Source: Ancylostoma caninum (Eukaryota > Nematoda > Chromadorea > Rhabditida > Ancylostomatidae). From it: a stretch of DNA of 64,000 nucleotides. The notes under the pieces are model-generated. The model saw nothing but the letters and a program-made list of their open reading frames with translations. It was not told the DNA's origin and did not search any database. Location of the stretch: contig JBAJFG010000488.1 in assembly GCA_037903475.1 (NCBI GenBank), forward strand, positions 868,001-932,000, written 5' to 3'. Position numbers and translations under genes: made by a program. This document shows, piece after piece, positions 9,991-20,702 of this stretch; position 1 is the stretch's first letter, and every line of letters starts with the position of its first letter.

Positions 9991-10787
9991 AGTCCCTCAC
10001 AGACAGCACGGTTTTCATCGCGATAGTTTTCGCCTCTCTGATGACCCGTGTTACCCGTAAAGGTGTGCATGCGTATCATAACTGAGAAAGAATTGCAACA
10101 AATCTACGTCTACCTGCGAAAATATTGTAGAATCAAGTGAGCCCAAAGGAGACCACGCCGGAGTTTTCGTAGACGCTCCCGATGGGTAGTTCCGACAAAA
10201 ACATTCTCTTTACAAATCAATTCTTGACCTCACTAGTCCAACATCTCCACAAGTACAGAACGACTTTTATTTTTAGTAGTTGTAATAGTCTAACGTCCTC
10301 CTACATGTAAAACACTTCAAGTCATTGCAGAAGGAAAACCTTACTGTGGTGCGGCTATTAGTTTCCTCCAATTATTTTTCAGGTGTTTGATTTCTTTGCT
10401 GTTCTTATAACGCTTATTGCTTACGGTGTCCTGAATTACTTTGTGAGTATTCCTTCGTTATTCGTAAATTGCTAAGGCTATTTGATACTCAGTTACACTA
10501 TTAAGGTAGGATCTTCTATATACACCACTTTGCCAATGATTGCTCTTCTGCTTTTTGCTACGGCTTTACCATTCGGTGTGATAGGCCTTCTCTACGTATG
10601 ATAGTTCTTATTGAAATGGGTGTTTCGTAAAGAATTTTACTTGTTTAAGCAACGCGCAAATTTTCTGGTCATCTACAATACGAGGTTGTCTCTCTTTGTG
10701 TTGTGGTCAATTGCGTGGATGGTGTACGTTTTCTTTTATGCTTCGTACATTATTTTCGAGGATAGTTCCGTTCCATTTATTGAATGA
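9991..10787 (+). CDS. Putative nematode multi-span membrane protein (partial model)
   Basis: Three exons can be chained in phase 0. Exon 10383-10442 follows TTTTTCAG and encodes FDFFAVLITLIAYGVLNYF. Exon 10506-10596 or so encodes LPMIALLLFATALPFGVIG. Exon 10651-10787 encodes a third span (RLSLFVLWSIAWMVYVFFY) and ends at TGA 10785-10787. Each exon holds one hydrophobic helix, as in nematode four-span proteins. The last two acceptors are weak (TATTAAG, GTTTAAG). An upstream exon after GTACAG (9991-10045) could give the first span (STVFIAIVFASL); upstream of it lie a Cys-rich stretch and an in-frame TGA. The family is unrecognised. An RTE element is inserted right at the stop codon. The gene may be decaying. 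Confidence 0.42.
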
Positions 10788-10797
10788 GCACGGTAAT
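10781..10797. repeat. Target-site duplication, left copy
   Basis: TGAATGAGCACGGTAAT here matches TGAATGAGCACGATAAT at 14196-14212, 16 of 17 bases. It contains the membrane-protein stop codon. Confidence 0.85.
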
Positions 10798-10805
10798 CTT
10801 CTTCT

Positions 10806-12608
10806 TCAGCGTTTGTCCCGTTTAGTAGCGGGGTCCGCTTTAGAGGTCTGTTGACGCCATTTAGCCCTATCGCGCGCTTGGTCCGGGTGGATTCCAGCTA
10901 GCTTAAGATCGGCGTGGAGTGTGTCAAGCCAGCGTTGCTTTGGTCGACCTTTTGGCCGTTTGCCGGAGACTTCGAGATCAAAGCCGACTTTGCGGACGGT
11001 TCCTTCCTCGGCACGCAGAACGTGGCCATACCATCGCAGACGAGATTCGCGAAGTTTATCCGAACTTCTGATGTCCTCGTTGCAGATTCGATCGAGCCGC
11101 GTTACTCCAGCCATCCAGCGCAGCATCTTCATCTCCATAGCGCTGAGGCGACGTTCTACTTCCTTGGTTGCAGGCCAACATTCGGCGCCATAGAGAGCAA
11201 CGGGACGGATGACGGTACGATAGATCTTCGATTTCAGTCGGTCCGGGATCTTCTTGTCACACAGAACACCGGTCAACGAGCGCCACTTTCCCCATGCGGA
11301 ATTAACTCGGGCTACAACTTCATGATAAAGGCTACCGTCAGATGAAATTCCTGACCCAAGGTACTTGAACACTTCCGTTCTCGGTAATTGTGCGCCGTCT
11401 ACGCTTATGGTACCGGGCTGATCCACGCTGGTTGTTAAGTACTCTGTCTTCCTGACGTTAAGACGTAGGCCGAAGCGTGCAAGTTGGTCACTCCAAGCCT
11501 GTGTCAGCCGCTCGAGTTCTTGCCTGTCTTCAGACGCGAGCATGACGTCGTCTGCGTACAACAAAGTCCATGGCGTGGGTTTCTGCAGATCCCGTGTTAC
11601 AACATCCATCACCACAATGAAGAGGAGCGGGGACAGAGCAGAGCCTTGGTGCACACCAACGGAAATGGGGAAATCCGTAGACGTGCCGGCAGCCGCCTGC
11701 ACGTGACTTCTTGGACTGGTGTAAAGAATCCGCACCCATTCGATAAGTTCTTCAGGAACGCCATGATGCCGAAGAGCGTACCAGATGACTTGGTGGGGCA
11801 CGCGGTCAAATGCCTTTTCTAGGTCAAGGAAGGCGAGATGCAGCGGCTTTTGTTTCTCACGGTGCTTCTCGATCAAGAGACGTGCAGCATGTATGGCATC
11901 AGTGGTGCCGCACCCAGCTACAAATCCGCTCTGGTTAGCGGAGAGCCGCACGGTATCGCGAATCCTGCGGTCAATGACATGCTCAAAAACCTTCATGGTA
12001 TGGGACAGCAGGCGAATAGGTCGGTAGTTAGCGCAGTCAGCGGGACTGCCCTTGCGCTTCCATATCGGGATTGTGGTGCTCCGCTGCCATTCCGAGGGCA
12101 CTATCTTTTCCGCCACTATCTGGTTAAAGAACCTCGCCAGCCATTCAGCAGATCCCCAGCATTGCGACTTCCATAGATCCACTGCCACGTCATCGGGACC
12201 AGTCACTTTATGTGACATCATTCGCTTCAGCGCTGCCTCCGTCTCCTCGGTAGTTATTGCCTGCACGGGCCCGTAGGTTGGCGATAGATGGGGAATAGGT
12301 GGGTGGGCGAATTCCTCCGTCGAGACTTTCTCGAAGTAATCACGCCATCGCTTCATTGCCTTCCTGCGGTCCATTAGAAGGTGGCCATGCTCGTCGTTGA
12401 CGCCATGGAACTTTTCGATATCTTCCATCTGACGTTTACGAGATTTCGCGAGCCGGTATATGAGCCGTTCGCCTTCCTTCGTGTCTAGCTTCTTTCCGAC
12501 ATCCGCGTAATGTGCGGCTTTCACCACCGCCACAGCCTTCTTCGCTGCTCTCTTCGCTTCGCAGTATTTACGCCAGCAGTCGTCTGTCTTGCTGTCCAGG
12601 AAGGCATG
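10806..12608 (-). pseudogene. RTE reverse transcriptase domain
   Basis: The open frame 12533-10806 (575 residues) carries the RT motifs in order: GPDDVAVDLWK, the ANYRPIRLLS finger motif, FLDLEKAFDRV (motif A, catalytic Asp), GVHQGSALSPLLF (motif B) and LLYADDVMLAS (YADD, motif C). A C-terminal RLRWYGHVLR segment typical of RTE/BovB proteins follows. The frame continues upstream without a break to 12608, where a TAA separates it from the endonuclease half; otherwise the frame is continuous, so a single substitution explains the stop. The protein normally copies its RNA at a nicked target site. Confidence 0.9.
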
Positions 12609-13588
12609 TTACGTGCGCTTCTTCTCCCGAACCCTCGACTTCAGTTCGCCCGTCCATAGCCAAGGTTGCTTGTCGGTCTTCCTTCGACCTGGTTTAGTCG
12701 CACCAAGTTCTGACCGCGCTGCCTCTACGACCACATCTGCTGCTTTCCGCCAAGTTTCCTCAACACTCGTGACAGGCGGTAGCTGAATGCGAGATATGAC
12801 CGCGGCCTCTTTCTGCTTCAGTTTCCACCACTTAATTCGAGCTGGTCCGCATCTCTCCTCGTACTTCCTCTTCGGTGGAGTGATTTTCAACGAACAGATC
12901 AGTGGCCGATGTTGTCTCGCTACTGTCTCATTCGGCACGACCTTCACGTCCGTGACCAGCTTTCGATCTTGACGACGCAAAAGTGCATAGTCGATCTGTG
13001 TCTTCGTATTGCCGCTGTAGAAGGAAACAAGATGAGACGTACCTTTTTGAAACCATGTGTTCGTTACGACGAGGTTGTGAGACTCGGCGTACGCAGGAAT
13101 GCGTTCACCATCTTCGTTACGTGTCCCGTAGCCGAACCCACCATGACAACTGTAGTCGCTCCTGGTTTCTCCCACGTGACCATTGAGGTCTCCCGCAATG
13201 ACAAGAGTATCCTCCTTCGGCACCTCTGCTGTCTTCTCATCAAGCAACGCCCAGAAGTCGTCCTTGATACGCTCAGAACAGCCAGTTTGCGAGCATATGC
13301 CGAGAAGAAGTGGAGCCGCAGTTCAACAGTGGCGATGACGATTTTCATAAGCCGATCGTCGGAACGCTGGACTTCTGCTATTGCGTCTCGGTAGCGTTCT
13401 GAGACTACGACTCCGACGCCACTTCTGGTACCTGCACTGCCATGGTAAATGAGTTTGTAGCCACATCCTATGTCCTTCGACTTACTGCCTGACCATATCG
13501 TCTCCTGAACCCCGCATATGTCGATTCTTCTGCGCTCTAGTGCGGCTGCTAACTCGCACGAGCGACCTGTCAACGTGCCGACGTTCAA
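12609..13588 (-). pseudogene. RTE apurinic-like endonuclease domain, frameshifted
   Basis: From 13588 the minus strand reads MNVGTLTGRSCELAAALE, then DICGVQETIWSG (the QET motif with catalytic Glu). At about 13,250 the frame shifts to DTLVIAGDLNGHVGETRS (the GDLN metal/phosphate-binding motif), then TQIDYALLR and ARQHRPLIC, equivalent to the terminal Asp/His region of the APE fold. The fold is complete apart from the frameshift. Related sequence upstream (IATLNVGTLTG) shows that the ORF begins before the listed methionine. Confidence 0.85.
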
Positions 13589-14195
13589 AGTCGCAATGCG
13601 CGTCTTGGCTACGTTGTCCTCCTTAATCGCCTGCTTGCCCCCCGATGCCGCCGTTCGCGAAGTATCGAGGACCCTCGCGTACTTTTCACACTAACCGGGC
13701 CCCGAAAGTGCGTGTAGACTCCCGTGTACGCCGTAGTTTTCTTCTCAGGCACTATTGACCATACGACGTGACGTGGGTCTTCTTCGGCCGGCCTGTCACC
13801 ACGGCCTGTCGCCGGCATTCGACTGTTGAGGGGAAGGATTCCCTTCCCCGTGGACGAGGGACTTATTTGTTGGAGGCGGCCCCAGATCGCCTCTCATGCG
13901 CTTCCCAGTCGTTAGAATGCGAGCTTTTGGCCAAATCCGGACTGCAGGATACAGCCAACATGAAGCATTAGCACACACCCACACGCGCGAGTGCATGCTC
14001 ACACTCATATGCCGGCCATATGTGTCGAATCCAGCACTGTCGAACTAAGGAGTCCATCCCCTAGATCTACCCGCGTCGCAGGGCAAGCGCATGGCTGCTT
14101 TTGAACAGCGATAAACGACTATCCGCCACCTGGGGTCGCGCCACGTAGCCTCGCAGCAAATCGGCTGGGATCCCTCGTGAGAGGGAGATCCGTGG

Positions 14196-14212
14196 TGAAT
14201 GAGCACGATAAT
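14196..14212. repeat. Target-site duplication, right copy
   Basis: Right partner of 10781-10797, one mismatch. The sequence after it (from 14213) should therefore be the original 3' flank of the interrupted membrane-protein gene. Confidence 0.85.
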
Positions 14213-14549
14213 GTGAAATGAAAATCAACAAACAATGAACCTTAACAAATAATAACATTTTCGTGCAGTGCAAGCAAATGTACTCAAAAAAGAAAAAAAT
14301 TGGAAAGCTTCACGAATTTTGCGTGTCATCCTAGCGCAGTGGCCATGTTCCCTGTATTGGTTGAATTTTAGTATTCGTTCACGAATAAAAAATAGATCTC
14401 TCAATCTTCGCATTATTAGCTTAGAGACAACACGCACGCAAATTCTCACTTCTGAAATGAGTCGTTTACCGTGTAATCGATTGCTAGAGAGTCATAGCAG
14501 TAAGCAGAACGTAAAGAATTGCCACCTACCAGCGGAGATATTGCTGTAG

Positions 14550-14859
14550 ATGTTGTTGTCTTTGTGGTGTCCATCCATGCCAGCTTACGCAAGTTCGCCT
14601 ACTTGCACAAGAGTGCGTGACTCTGGCGTTGCGAAAGACAAGAACGTCAAGGGTAAGTGGGGGAAGGGGGGTGCAGTGAGACACACATAAAACAACATCC
14701 TGATTTTTTGATGCGCGTTTTGCAGTTTCTATTCCAGCAGTAGATATGGGGTCTACACCAATGGAAGCCCCGTACTGTGGCGGAATTTCCAACACGAAGG
14801 TTTCCGTGACTGGTGCTTTCAAAGATAACCTTCAAAATTTATTGATTGAAAACAAATAA
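14550..14859 (+). CDS. Small two-exon ORF, unknown protein
   Basis: Exon 1 (14550-14652) starts MLLSLWCPSMPAYASS directly after TGTAG and ends AAGG|GTAAGT. Exon 2 (14726-14859) follows TTTTGCAG and ends TAA at 14857-14859. The 73-bp intron has canonical borders and its removal keeps the frame (phase 1). The product would be 78 residues or the end of a longer protein, with a hydrophobic or signal-like start and a polar C-terminus (KDNLQNLLIENK). No family is recognised. The start is uncertain because an upstream acceptor-like TGTAG directly precedes the ATG, so earlier exons may exist. A chance ORF cannot be excluded. Confidence 0.35.
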
Positions 14860-17625
14860 TTAGAAAATAGTTCAGAAAATATAGAATTGGAAATAAGTAA
14901 ACACCAAGGATGTGCGTAACAAAAAATTTGATTTCCGTAAATCGTAAATCGTAAACTTCCCAAAATCGTCGTGAATCGTAAATCGTAACTAAAGGAACTG
15001 GAAACCACTGGTCCAACGAAAATCTTGATTGTTTGAAGCAAAATCATCCTCAAAGCGTTCAGAGTTATCGCTGCAAAACTGCTCCTCAGCCAATTCCTTA
15101 TCTTCTGCTGAGAGTGATGTATTGTGAAGAGGGAACAACTTTTTTGTTGTTTTTGAGAGCAATCCTGTTCTGAGGTAAATATTATTCACTGAGGTTAAGA
15201 GAATTTTTTAAATTCTGATCAGTGCTTTTAAAAGGAACACAATAGATGGTTCTGTTCCTAGAACAACCAAGCATTCCAAAGGAGTCGGAAGACTGGCTCT
15301 AGAGAGATCTAATAGGACAAAACGCTTGTGCGATTTATCAGATGCCCCTGCGAAGCATTGAGCATATGAGCATATAATGACACTTCTAAAATCAAGTTGA
15401 ATGTGATGCGAATACCAAAAGGGATCATTTATCAATTATGTAGTTCAGTTGGCATTACCAATAGGTTAGTGTGAGCTCCGTCACTAAGGAAAAAAAAACC
15501 ACGCACTGCAGAATGCCACAGTTAATACCGGAAATAGTGTGAAAGTTATTGACAAACGACGGGGACTCGGTGGGCAACCCGATCTTCCTGCAAGAGCTTA
15601 ACACTGTCCGGAAAAAGATCTGAAGGAAGACGACGCTCGAACTTCTTGTGGCCTCTCATATCATCTCCAGGGTTCTAGCAAATCTTCTCAACAGAGAACT
15701 TGGAAGCTAGTCCGGGACGAGACAACATTTACAAATAATTCGAGTTACTGACAAAACTGAGAGAATCCGCTCTTAATATTGCTGTGGAATGCAGACGTAA
15801 ACAAATGAGGCATAATTGTATACTGACCACAAGAGCTATGGCGAGATTCCTTTCATGTAGTTATTTACGATTCTGTTACGAAATTGTGGCCACTTTTTGT
15901 AAATCATAAATCGTGAGAAAATCGCAAAAAAATGGACGTAAATCGTAATTCGTAAATCGTAAATCGTAATTACACACACCCCTGGTGAACACTTGGATTT
16001 CCATCTATTAAGAAGCTATTTTGAGAGGTGTAGCGAACCATTCTGATGTTCAATGGCGACCCTTTTGGCGACAGATTTTGGCGGTTCGGCAGTAATTTTA
16101 CGAATTAAGGTCTTGCTTGGCAAGGCATTTTCCAGGAGAATGGAACAAAAGTATGTTTGGCAACACAAAAGGCGGGAGAATATGTTAGTGACACATTTTC
16201 CGGGTATTTGGCAATATAAAAGGCAAGAAAATATGTTGGCAAACCCATTTTCCCGGACAAGCAGCGACATACAACGCTTTCGAGTCTCGGCTTAATTACC
16301 TTGATTTCGAGATACGAGCTTCAGAAAGGACGCGCACATTAGGGAATCGACGGCATTGGATTGCAATCTCACCGTTTGACTAATCTAAAGCAAGAGTTTT
16401 GCTTGAGGATATCTGTGCTGTGCGCGCCGTAGCGCGCATGACAGTGTGCAGCTGACCGGACACCACAGATCTCGGGATGTTTAAGGACTTCTTTCGCTTG
16501 GGCAACGGAGTCTGTGGATTTCATCGATTCAATTGAAGGTATTCTCTGGATCGAAGGTACCTTCTGGATAGGTCTATTAACTTTGATTGTTGTAGTCTGG
16601 TGGAATTCTGAAGGCCTCCTCTGATAATGGGAGGCAACAGTGCAGCCAGAATACGTGGTGGAATTTCATGTACAATGCAAAGTGCAAGTATTGCATAGCG
16701 ACACGTTTGGCGAGGTTTGCATTGCGACACATTCGGGGGAACATTTTGTTTGGCAAGACATTTGGCGGAGTTCGTTAGCCTGGGTAGTTGGCAAATCCGT
16801 TTGTCAAGTTGCCAAGCAAACCTGGCCAAATGGGTAGCCAGTGAACTTCAGAGCATTCTCAGGAATACTGTTCTTTTGCTTCTGCCTACAATAGACTCCT
16901 ATATTTTCACCAGGGTTACCAGCGACATTGTGTCACAGATAGTTTGTATCACTAGGTCGCTAAGTAAGAAGTGTTTACATCTCGCACAAAATGTGGAATA
17001 ATCAATCCAAATGTTCCGACTCTTTATAATCGAGAAAGAGAGAAAGAAAGCCAGCGGTGTAAAGCAGTGAGTAGTGTTCCCCACATTATGTCGGATTTGT
17101 TCTTGCGTCCAAGCTAAGGAAAGAATGGATAAACTAGCATGTACGGTGAATGACAGGTAGATTCACAGCTCGAGTGTTCCCTACTTTTATTAATCACTCA
17201 TCTTATGTATACATCATGAATATTTCGAGATTTAGAGCTTCGCTGGCTCCACAGTAGAATACTTATTCGAAAACAATACGATTTTTGGCCTTCCCACTTT
17301 TCACGGAAGTTGTTCTTGAACAAGTGGAAGTTGACCAACAAAGAAGTGATTCTGAAAAGGGAAGGATCTGCCTCCGCATAGAAAGAGAGGAAAAATAACG
17401 GCAGAGAGAAATTTCGGAGTTAGCAACTGTGAAGCTGATCACTTGCGAAAAGTTTCACATTTGACGACATAATAATGGACCATAAGGTGCATTCCATTGG
17501 AATCTGCCCTTTCATGGTGCCTAGTAACTAAATTTTCGATTTGCGGGCTTTTCCGATGCGGTAACGATTAGAAGCAATGGTGTTTGTCCTCATGTAATTA
17601 TGTTCTACTAGCGTCGGAAATTCTA
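14860..17625. other. Gene-free repeat-rich stretch
   Basis: Short degenerate direct repeats of AAATCGTAAATCGT occur at about 14,937-15,000 and 15,893-15,975, suggesting one decayed element between them. A GGCAAG/TTGGCAA-rich repeat appears at 16,070-16,270 and 16,690-16,830. The ORFs at 16,053 and 16,521-17,001 are by-products of these repeats. No exon with splice logic was found. Confidence 0.5.
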
Positions 17626-18674
17626 TTAGGTTGGTGCAAAAATAATGCGCGTTTTTCGCTGCTTCATCTTCGGTGCAGAAAACTTCCAGTGTTTCTCATC
17701 ATCGGTATGAGAAGTTGCATATGGTTTTGTAGCAAATTTCATGGCCTTTCCAAACATCTCATGCATTTTGAGCGAAGTTCATGTTTTTGGTGAATTTTTA
17801 GTTGTGGAATGAAAGGCGCCGAAACAGGTTTTTTGCCAAACTCATTTCAGCGAGCTAAAACTAGCCGGTATCGCAGCAGGAACCGCTAGAAATACCACCA
17901 TAGGTTTGTCGAAGGGAGTGTGAGCGAATGCATTCCGCCGAGCTGCTCCCGGATTTTTCGGCTTGGTGTGCCTTGCTTCGAAAGTAAGGAATGTCGCATA
18001 GATCTTCCTGGGGTTTGCGACCCCCAGTTGATGGCAATAAATGAAGAGCACCCATCCAAAACAACATATTAGGTTTCGCAGAACATTGCCGGTAATTGTT
18101 GTCAGACCATCCCTCGCTTCAATAAAAATGGGAGGAAAAAGCGTCACGGCGACTTTATGGTGACCTGCTGCAAAAATTGCTCACTGCAGCTCATTCGTCC
18201 TTCCTAATCTGGTAAGTGGTTTCAGAACGTAAATGAAATAAATTAGAAACTGCACTGTGTGGCCCCAGCATTGCTCAATAAAATGCATTCTTCACTCCTA
18301 TACGGCACCGTCCAGGCACACCCTGCACGACAGATTCTTCACAGGTTGAAGCAACTGAGCTAGGAAGCTCGGACTCCTATATCATAATCAGCAAGCTTCT
18401 CGCTCACCGACTACCACTTCCCCGTGATCCTGGACGACTTCTTCCTGGAGAATTTTCTCAAAGAGTAAGGTGATACCAAAACTCCCCTCCGGAAGTTGGT
18501 CGATTCTAGAAGGTCCTATCGGAAATGGACGGTAGTCGGAGAACATCTATCTTATTGCTAAAGATTTGCGGATTACAATGGTTCTAAGCCTTTTGAAAAA
18601 GATCAATTTTGAAAGGAGTTATGAGGTTCGGAATCAAAGGCATGAAAACGCGCATTATTTTTGCACCAACCTAA
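17626..18674 (+). mobile_element. mariner element copy 1, internally deleted
   Basis: TTAGGTTGGTGCAAAAATAA at 17626 and its complement ending at 18674 are flanked by TA on both sides (17624-17625, 18675-18676). The termini are very close to those of Hsmar1-like/cecropia-subfamily mariners, which include the hookworm element bandit. On the plus strand, decayed transposase is readable: an N-terminal GSVSE region, then PSKTTYLVSQNIAGN (HTH region), then VTATLWWPAAKI, then LDDFFLENF and a C-terminal DYNGSKPF. About 250 bp of the catalytic core are missing compared with copy 3. The minus-strand 101-codon ORF (17842-18147) is a shadow. Confidence 0.9.
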
Positions 18675-18729
18675 TATTATTCTTTCTAAGAAGGCGAAGT
18701 CGCACCAGTTTAGCACCGTTTCGTTTTAG

Positions 18730-19083
18730 GTTTTCTCTTCTGTCGAAGGGTGGTGTTCTCGGGGTAACAGTTTCTCTCGTTTGGTTTTTGGCAGCTCTTC
18801 TATACTTCTGGGGGCTATACGTCACTAGCAAGGCAATCACCTATGTGACTACACATTACAGGTGGGCAATAAAATGGTTGAAGGAATCGACCGTGAAATG
18901 AAAATTTTTATGCTCAGGGGTTACGATGATGTCGATCCCGAGCGAGTACAATTTATTGAGCAAATGCTGAGGGACATGATGGATGAAATCAAACAGAAAG
19001 AGCTCGATATTGCGGCTGGAGCGCTCCCGACAGGTGAAGCTGGTGTGGAGAAGGAAGTTATGGCAAGTGATGTAAAGGAGTGA
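18730..19083 (+). CDS. Small single-span membrane protein, 3' exons
   Basis: Exon 18730-18820 follows GTTTTAG and encodes a membrane helix (GVTVSLVWFLAALLYFWGLY). A 41-bp intron (GTCACT...TTACAG, 18821-18861) leads in phase 0 to exon 18862-19083, which encodes VGNKMVEGIDREMKIFML and an acidic amphipathic helix (VQFIEQMLRDMMDEIKQKEL), ending TGA at 19081-19083. The result is a type II-like small membrane protein with a charged coiled C-tail. The upstream exon carries the start codon and is not found. Mariner copy 1 lies immediately upstream, probably inside the preceding intron. Family unknown; a donor of GTCACT is weak. An alternative end is splicing at GAT|GTAAAG near 19071. Confidence 0.45.
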
Positions 19084-19180
19084 GTTGTTTTTTTCGTTCA
19101 TTCCCGTATTGCTTTTTTCCGAAATTCTAGTCGGTGTAAGCTTTGGACACCAAGAAATCTCGGCCACTTAATATATTATA

Positions 19181-19332
19181 ACAAGTGCTCCGACTCGCCT
19201 TCGGCGAGTCTCGCACTTGCCCGCTTTGCGGGACCTTGATACTGATGTAGCATTTATGTAGCTTTATTTACAATCAAAACTGGTGATGCGGGAAGTTTCG
19301 AGGCTTGCCGAAAGCGAGTCGGAGCACTTGTT
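19181..19332. mobile_element. Short MITE with GC-rich hairpins
   Basis: ACAAGTGCTCCGACTCGCC on the left and GGCGAG-like AAGCGAGTCGGAGCACTTGT on the right are terminal inverted repeats of about 24 bp. The left arm itself contains two small hairpins (ACTCGCCTTCGGCGAGT and CCCGCTTTGCGGG). It lies about 100 bp downstream of the small membrane-protein stop codon. Confidence 0.7.
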
Positions 19333-19439
19333 GTATTGAAATATTTGCATCAGTCTTTCGTCAAATGTGTCCAGATGATTCACTCAGAATCGATCGAAAC
19401 GCAGCGCACTCGGAAAGGAGTGAGTATTTGCGCTATTCA

Positions 19440-19840
19440 ACTTCACTGGAACCAAAATCTTCAGAAAATTTTTTTGGCTGAAACTTCACATAGGGGAGTT
19501 ATTCGAGATAGTGAGCACGAATATCGTATAAATTTTGCACGGTAACCCCATTTTTTAATGGTTACGGTAGATGTACCGTAGATATGGTACCTCGAGGAAC
19601 CGTCTCAAATTTTGCGTGGTGGGGTTTTTTGACGCCGATCACGAAAACCACCATTATTTTGCACGCCACCTCCGTTTTCTACCGGATATCGGCATTTTCT
19701 CTCAACTTCCTACCGTACACCCACCGTAACCCACGCAAAAATGGGGTTACGGTGCAAAATGGATACGATATTCGTGCTCAGCACCTCAGACAACCCCCTC
19801 CTCCATGCAAAGTCTCAGCCAAAAGAATCTTTGAAGATTT
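19440..19840. mobile_element. Foldback repeat
   Basis: The left arm (about 19,460-19,570: TTTGGCTGAAACTTCACAT, GAGCACGAATATCGTAT, then TTTTGCACGGTAACCCC) is repeated in inverse orientation at about 19,740-19,835 (GGGGTTACGGTGCAAAATGG, ATACGATATTCGTGCTCAG, AAAGTCTCAGCCAAAAGAAT). The interior contains further GGTTACGGT repeats. A one-armed relative is present at 51,070-51,205. Confidence 0.65.
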
Positions 19841-19944
19841 TGGGGCCAGTAAAGTTGAGTAGTGCCGTGATTTTCGTCCACTAGCCGGTGTACCCGGCTT
19901 CGCTCGGGCGTTCAATTTCTCCCGGCCTTTCAAAGCCGATGCCA

Positions 19945-20702
19945 ACACTTGTTGAACCAAAAAATCTTTTCAAAATGTTAATCATTTGGTGATCAGCTCA
20001 AGTGACCCTCCTAAGTTGCTTGCTTGGTGAATAAATTCTTCTAAAATGCTTGCCCCATCCACGTTCAGCGTTTCGGAAAACCCCAGAAGGCACGTTTTCA
20101 CCGATCGTGTGCAAGAATGCCGAAAAATTAATAGAACAGATAAATCGATATTCGTCGATATTTCGGTCAAAACGGTTGTCATATACGCGTTCAGCGCACT
20201 GAGATACCCCAGTAGACATATTTTTACCACCCCGTGGGCAAGAATGGCAAAGAATCAATAAAATCAATAAATCGATATTCCGCCAAAAATGGTTGCCATA
20301 TCTGTATTCAGCATACTGAAGTACCCCAGTAGACATGTCTTTACCACCCCGTGGGCAAGAATAGCTTGAAATCAATAAAATCAATAAATCGATAACTTGG
20401 CGCAAAACGGTTGTCATCTTCGTGTTCATCGTATTGAGGAACCCTAGCAGGCATGTTCTCGCCAGTCCCTGGGCAAAAATGGCGAAAAATCAATGAAATC
20501 GATATAATCGATTAACCAATCGATAATCCCAGGTGCAATGTAGCCTATAACCTCCGCCGGCCCCTTGAGAGTCTACAAGCAAAATATGGTCCGAATCGGC
20601 TGATGCTGCGCGATTTCTATTCCTAACGTACAGACGTGCAAACATACATACACACAAACATACAAACACACAAACACACAAACTTTCACTTTTATATATA
20701 CA
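19945..20702 (+). repeat. Minisatellite-bearing dispersed element, copy 2
   Basis: Collinear with copy 1 (2275-3646) but without its two insertions. The GTTCAGCG motif recurs at about 20,063, 20,188, 20,306 and 20,424, giving units of about 118-125 bp. The 3' part (CCAATCGATAATCCCAGGTG, CCTCCGCCGGCCC, CA-rich tract, TTTCACTTTTATATATAC) matches copy 1. The site GCTCAAGTGACCC near 20,000 is the unoccupied counterpart of TTAA element B. Confidence 0.7.

Larger units (their letters stand above)
10798..14195 (-). mobile_element. RTE-type non-LTR retrotransposon, near full length
   Basis: A 3.4-kb element is delimited by a 17-bp target duplication (10781-10797 and 14196-14212). On the minus strand it has a 5' region, an apurinic endonuclease domain (about 13,600-12,900), a linker, and a reverse transcriptase (12,533-10,806). 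The 3' end is short and terminates near GAAGAAGAAGATTACC with no poly(A), as is usual for the RTE clade. The length equals that of known RTE elements. Two lesions interrupt the ORF: a frameshift near 13,250 and an in-frame TAA at 12,609-12,611. Confidence 0.9.

Noticed and set aside
10914..13394. Several long plus-strand ORFs opposite the RTE element.
   Set aside because: They are antisense shadows of the endonuclease and reverse transcriptase.
17842..18147. A 101-codon minus-strand frame conserved in all three TTAGGTTGGTGC elements (also 22132-22437 and 61975-62184), suggesting a captured host gene.
   Set aside because: The opposite strand reads as mariner transposase in the correct order (GSVSE, PSKTTYLVSQ, LWWPAAK, DYNGS), and copy 3 retains the missing core. 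The minus frame is a shadow of it.
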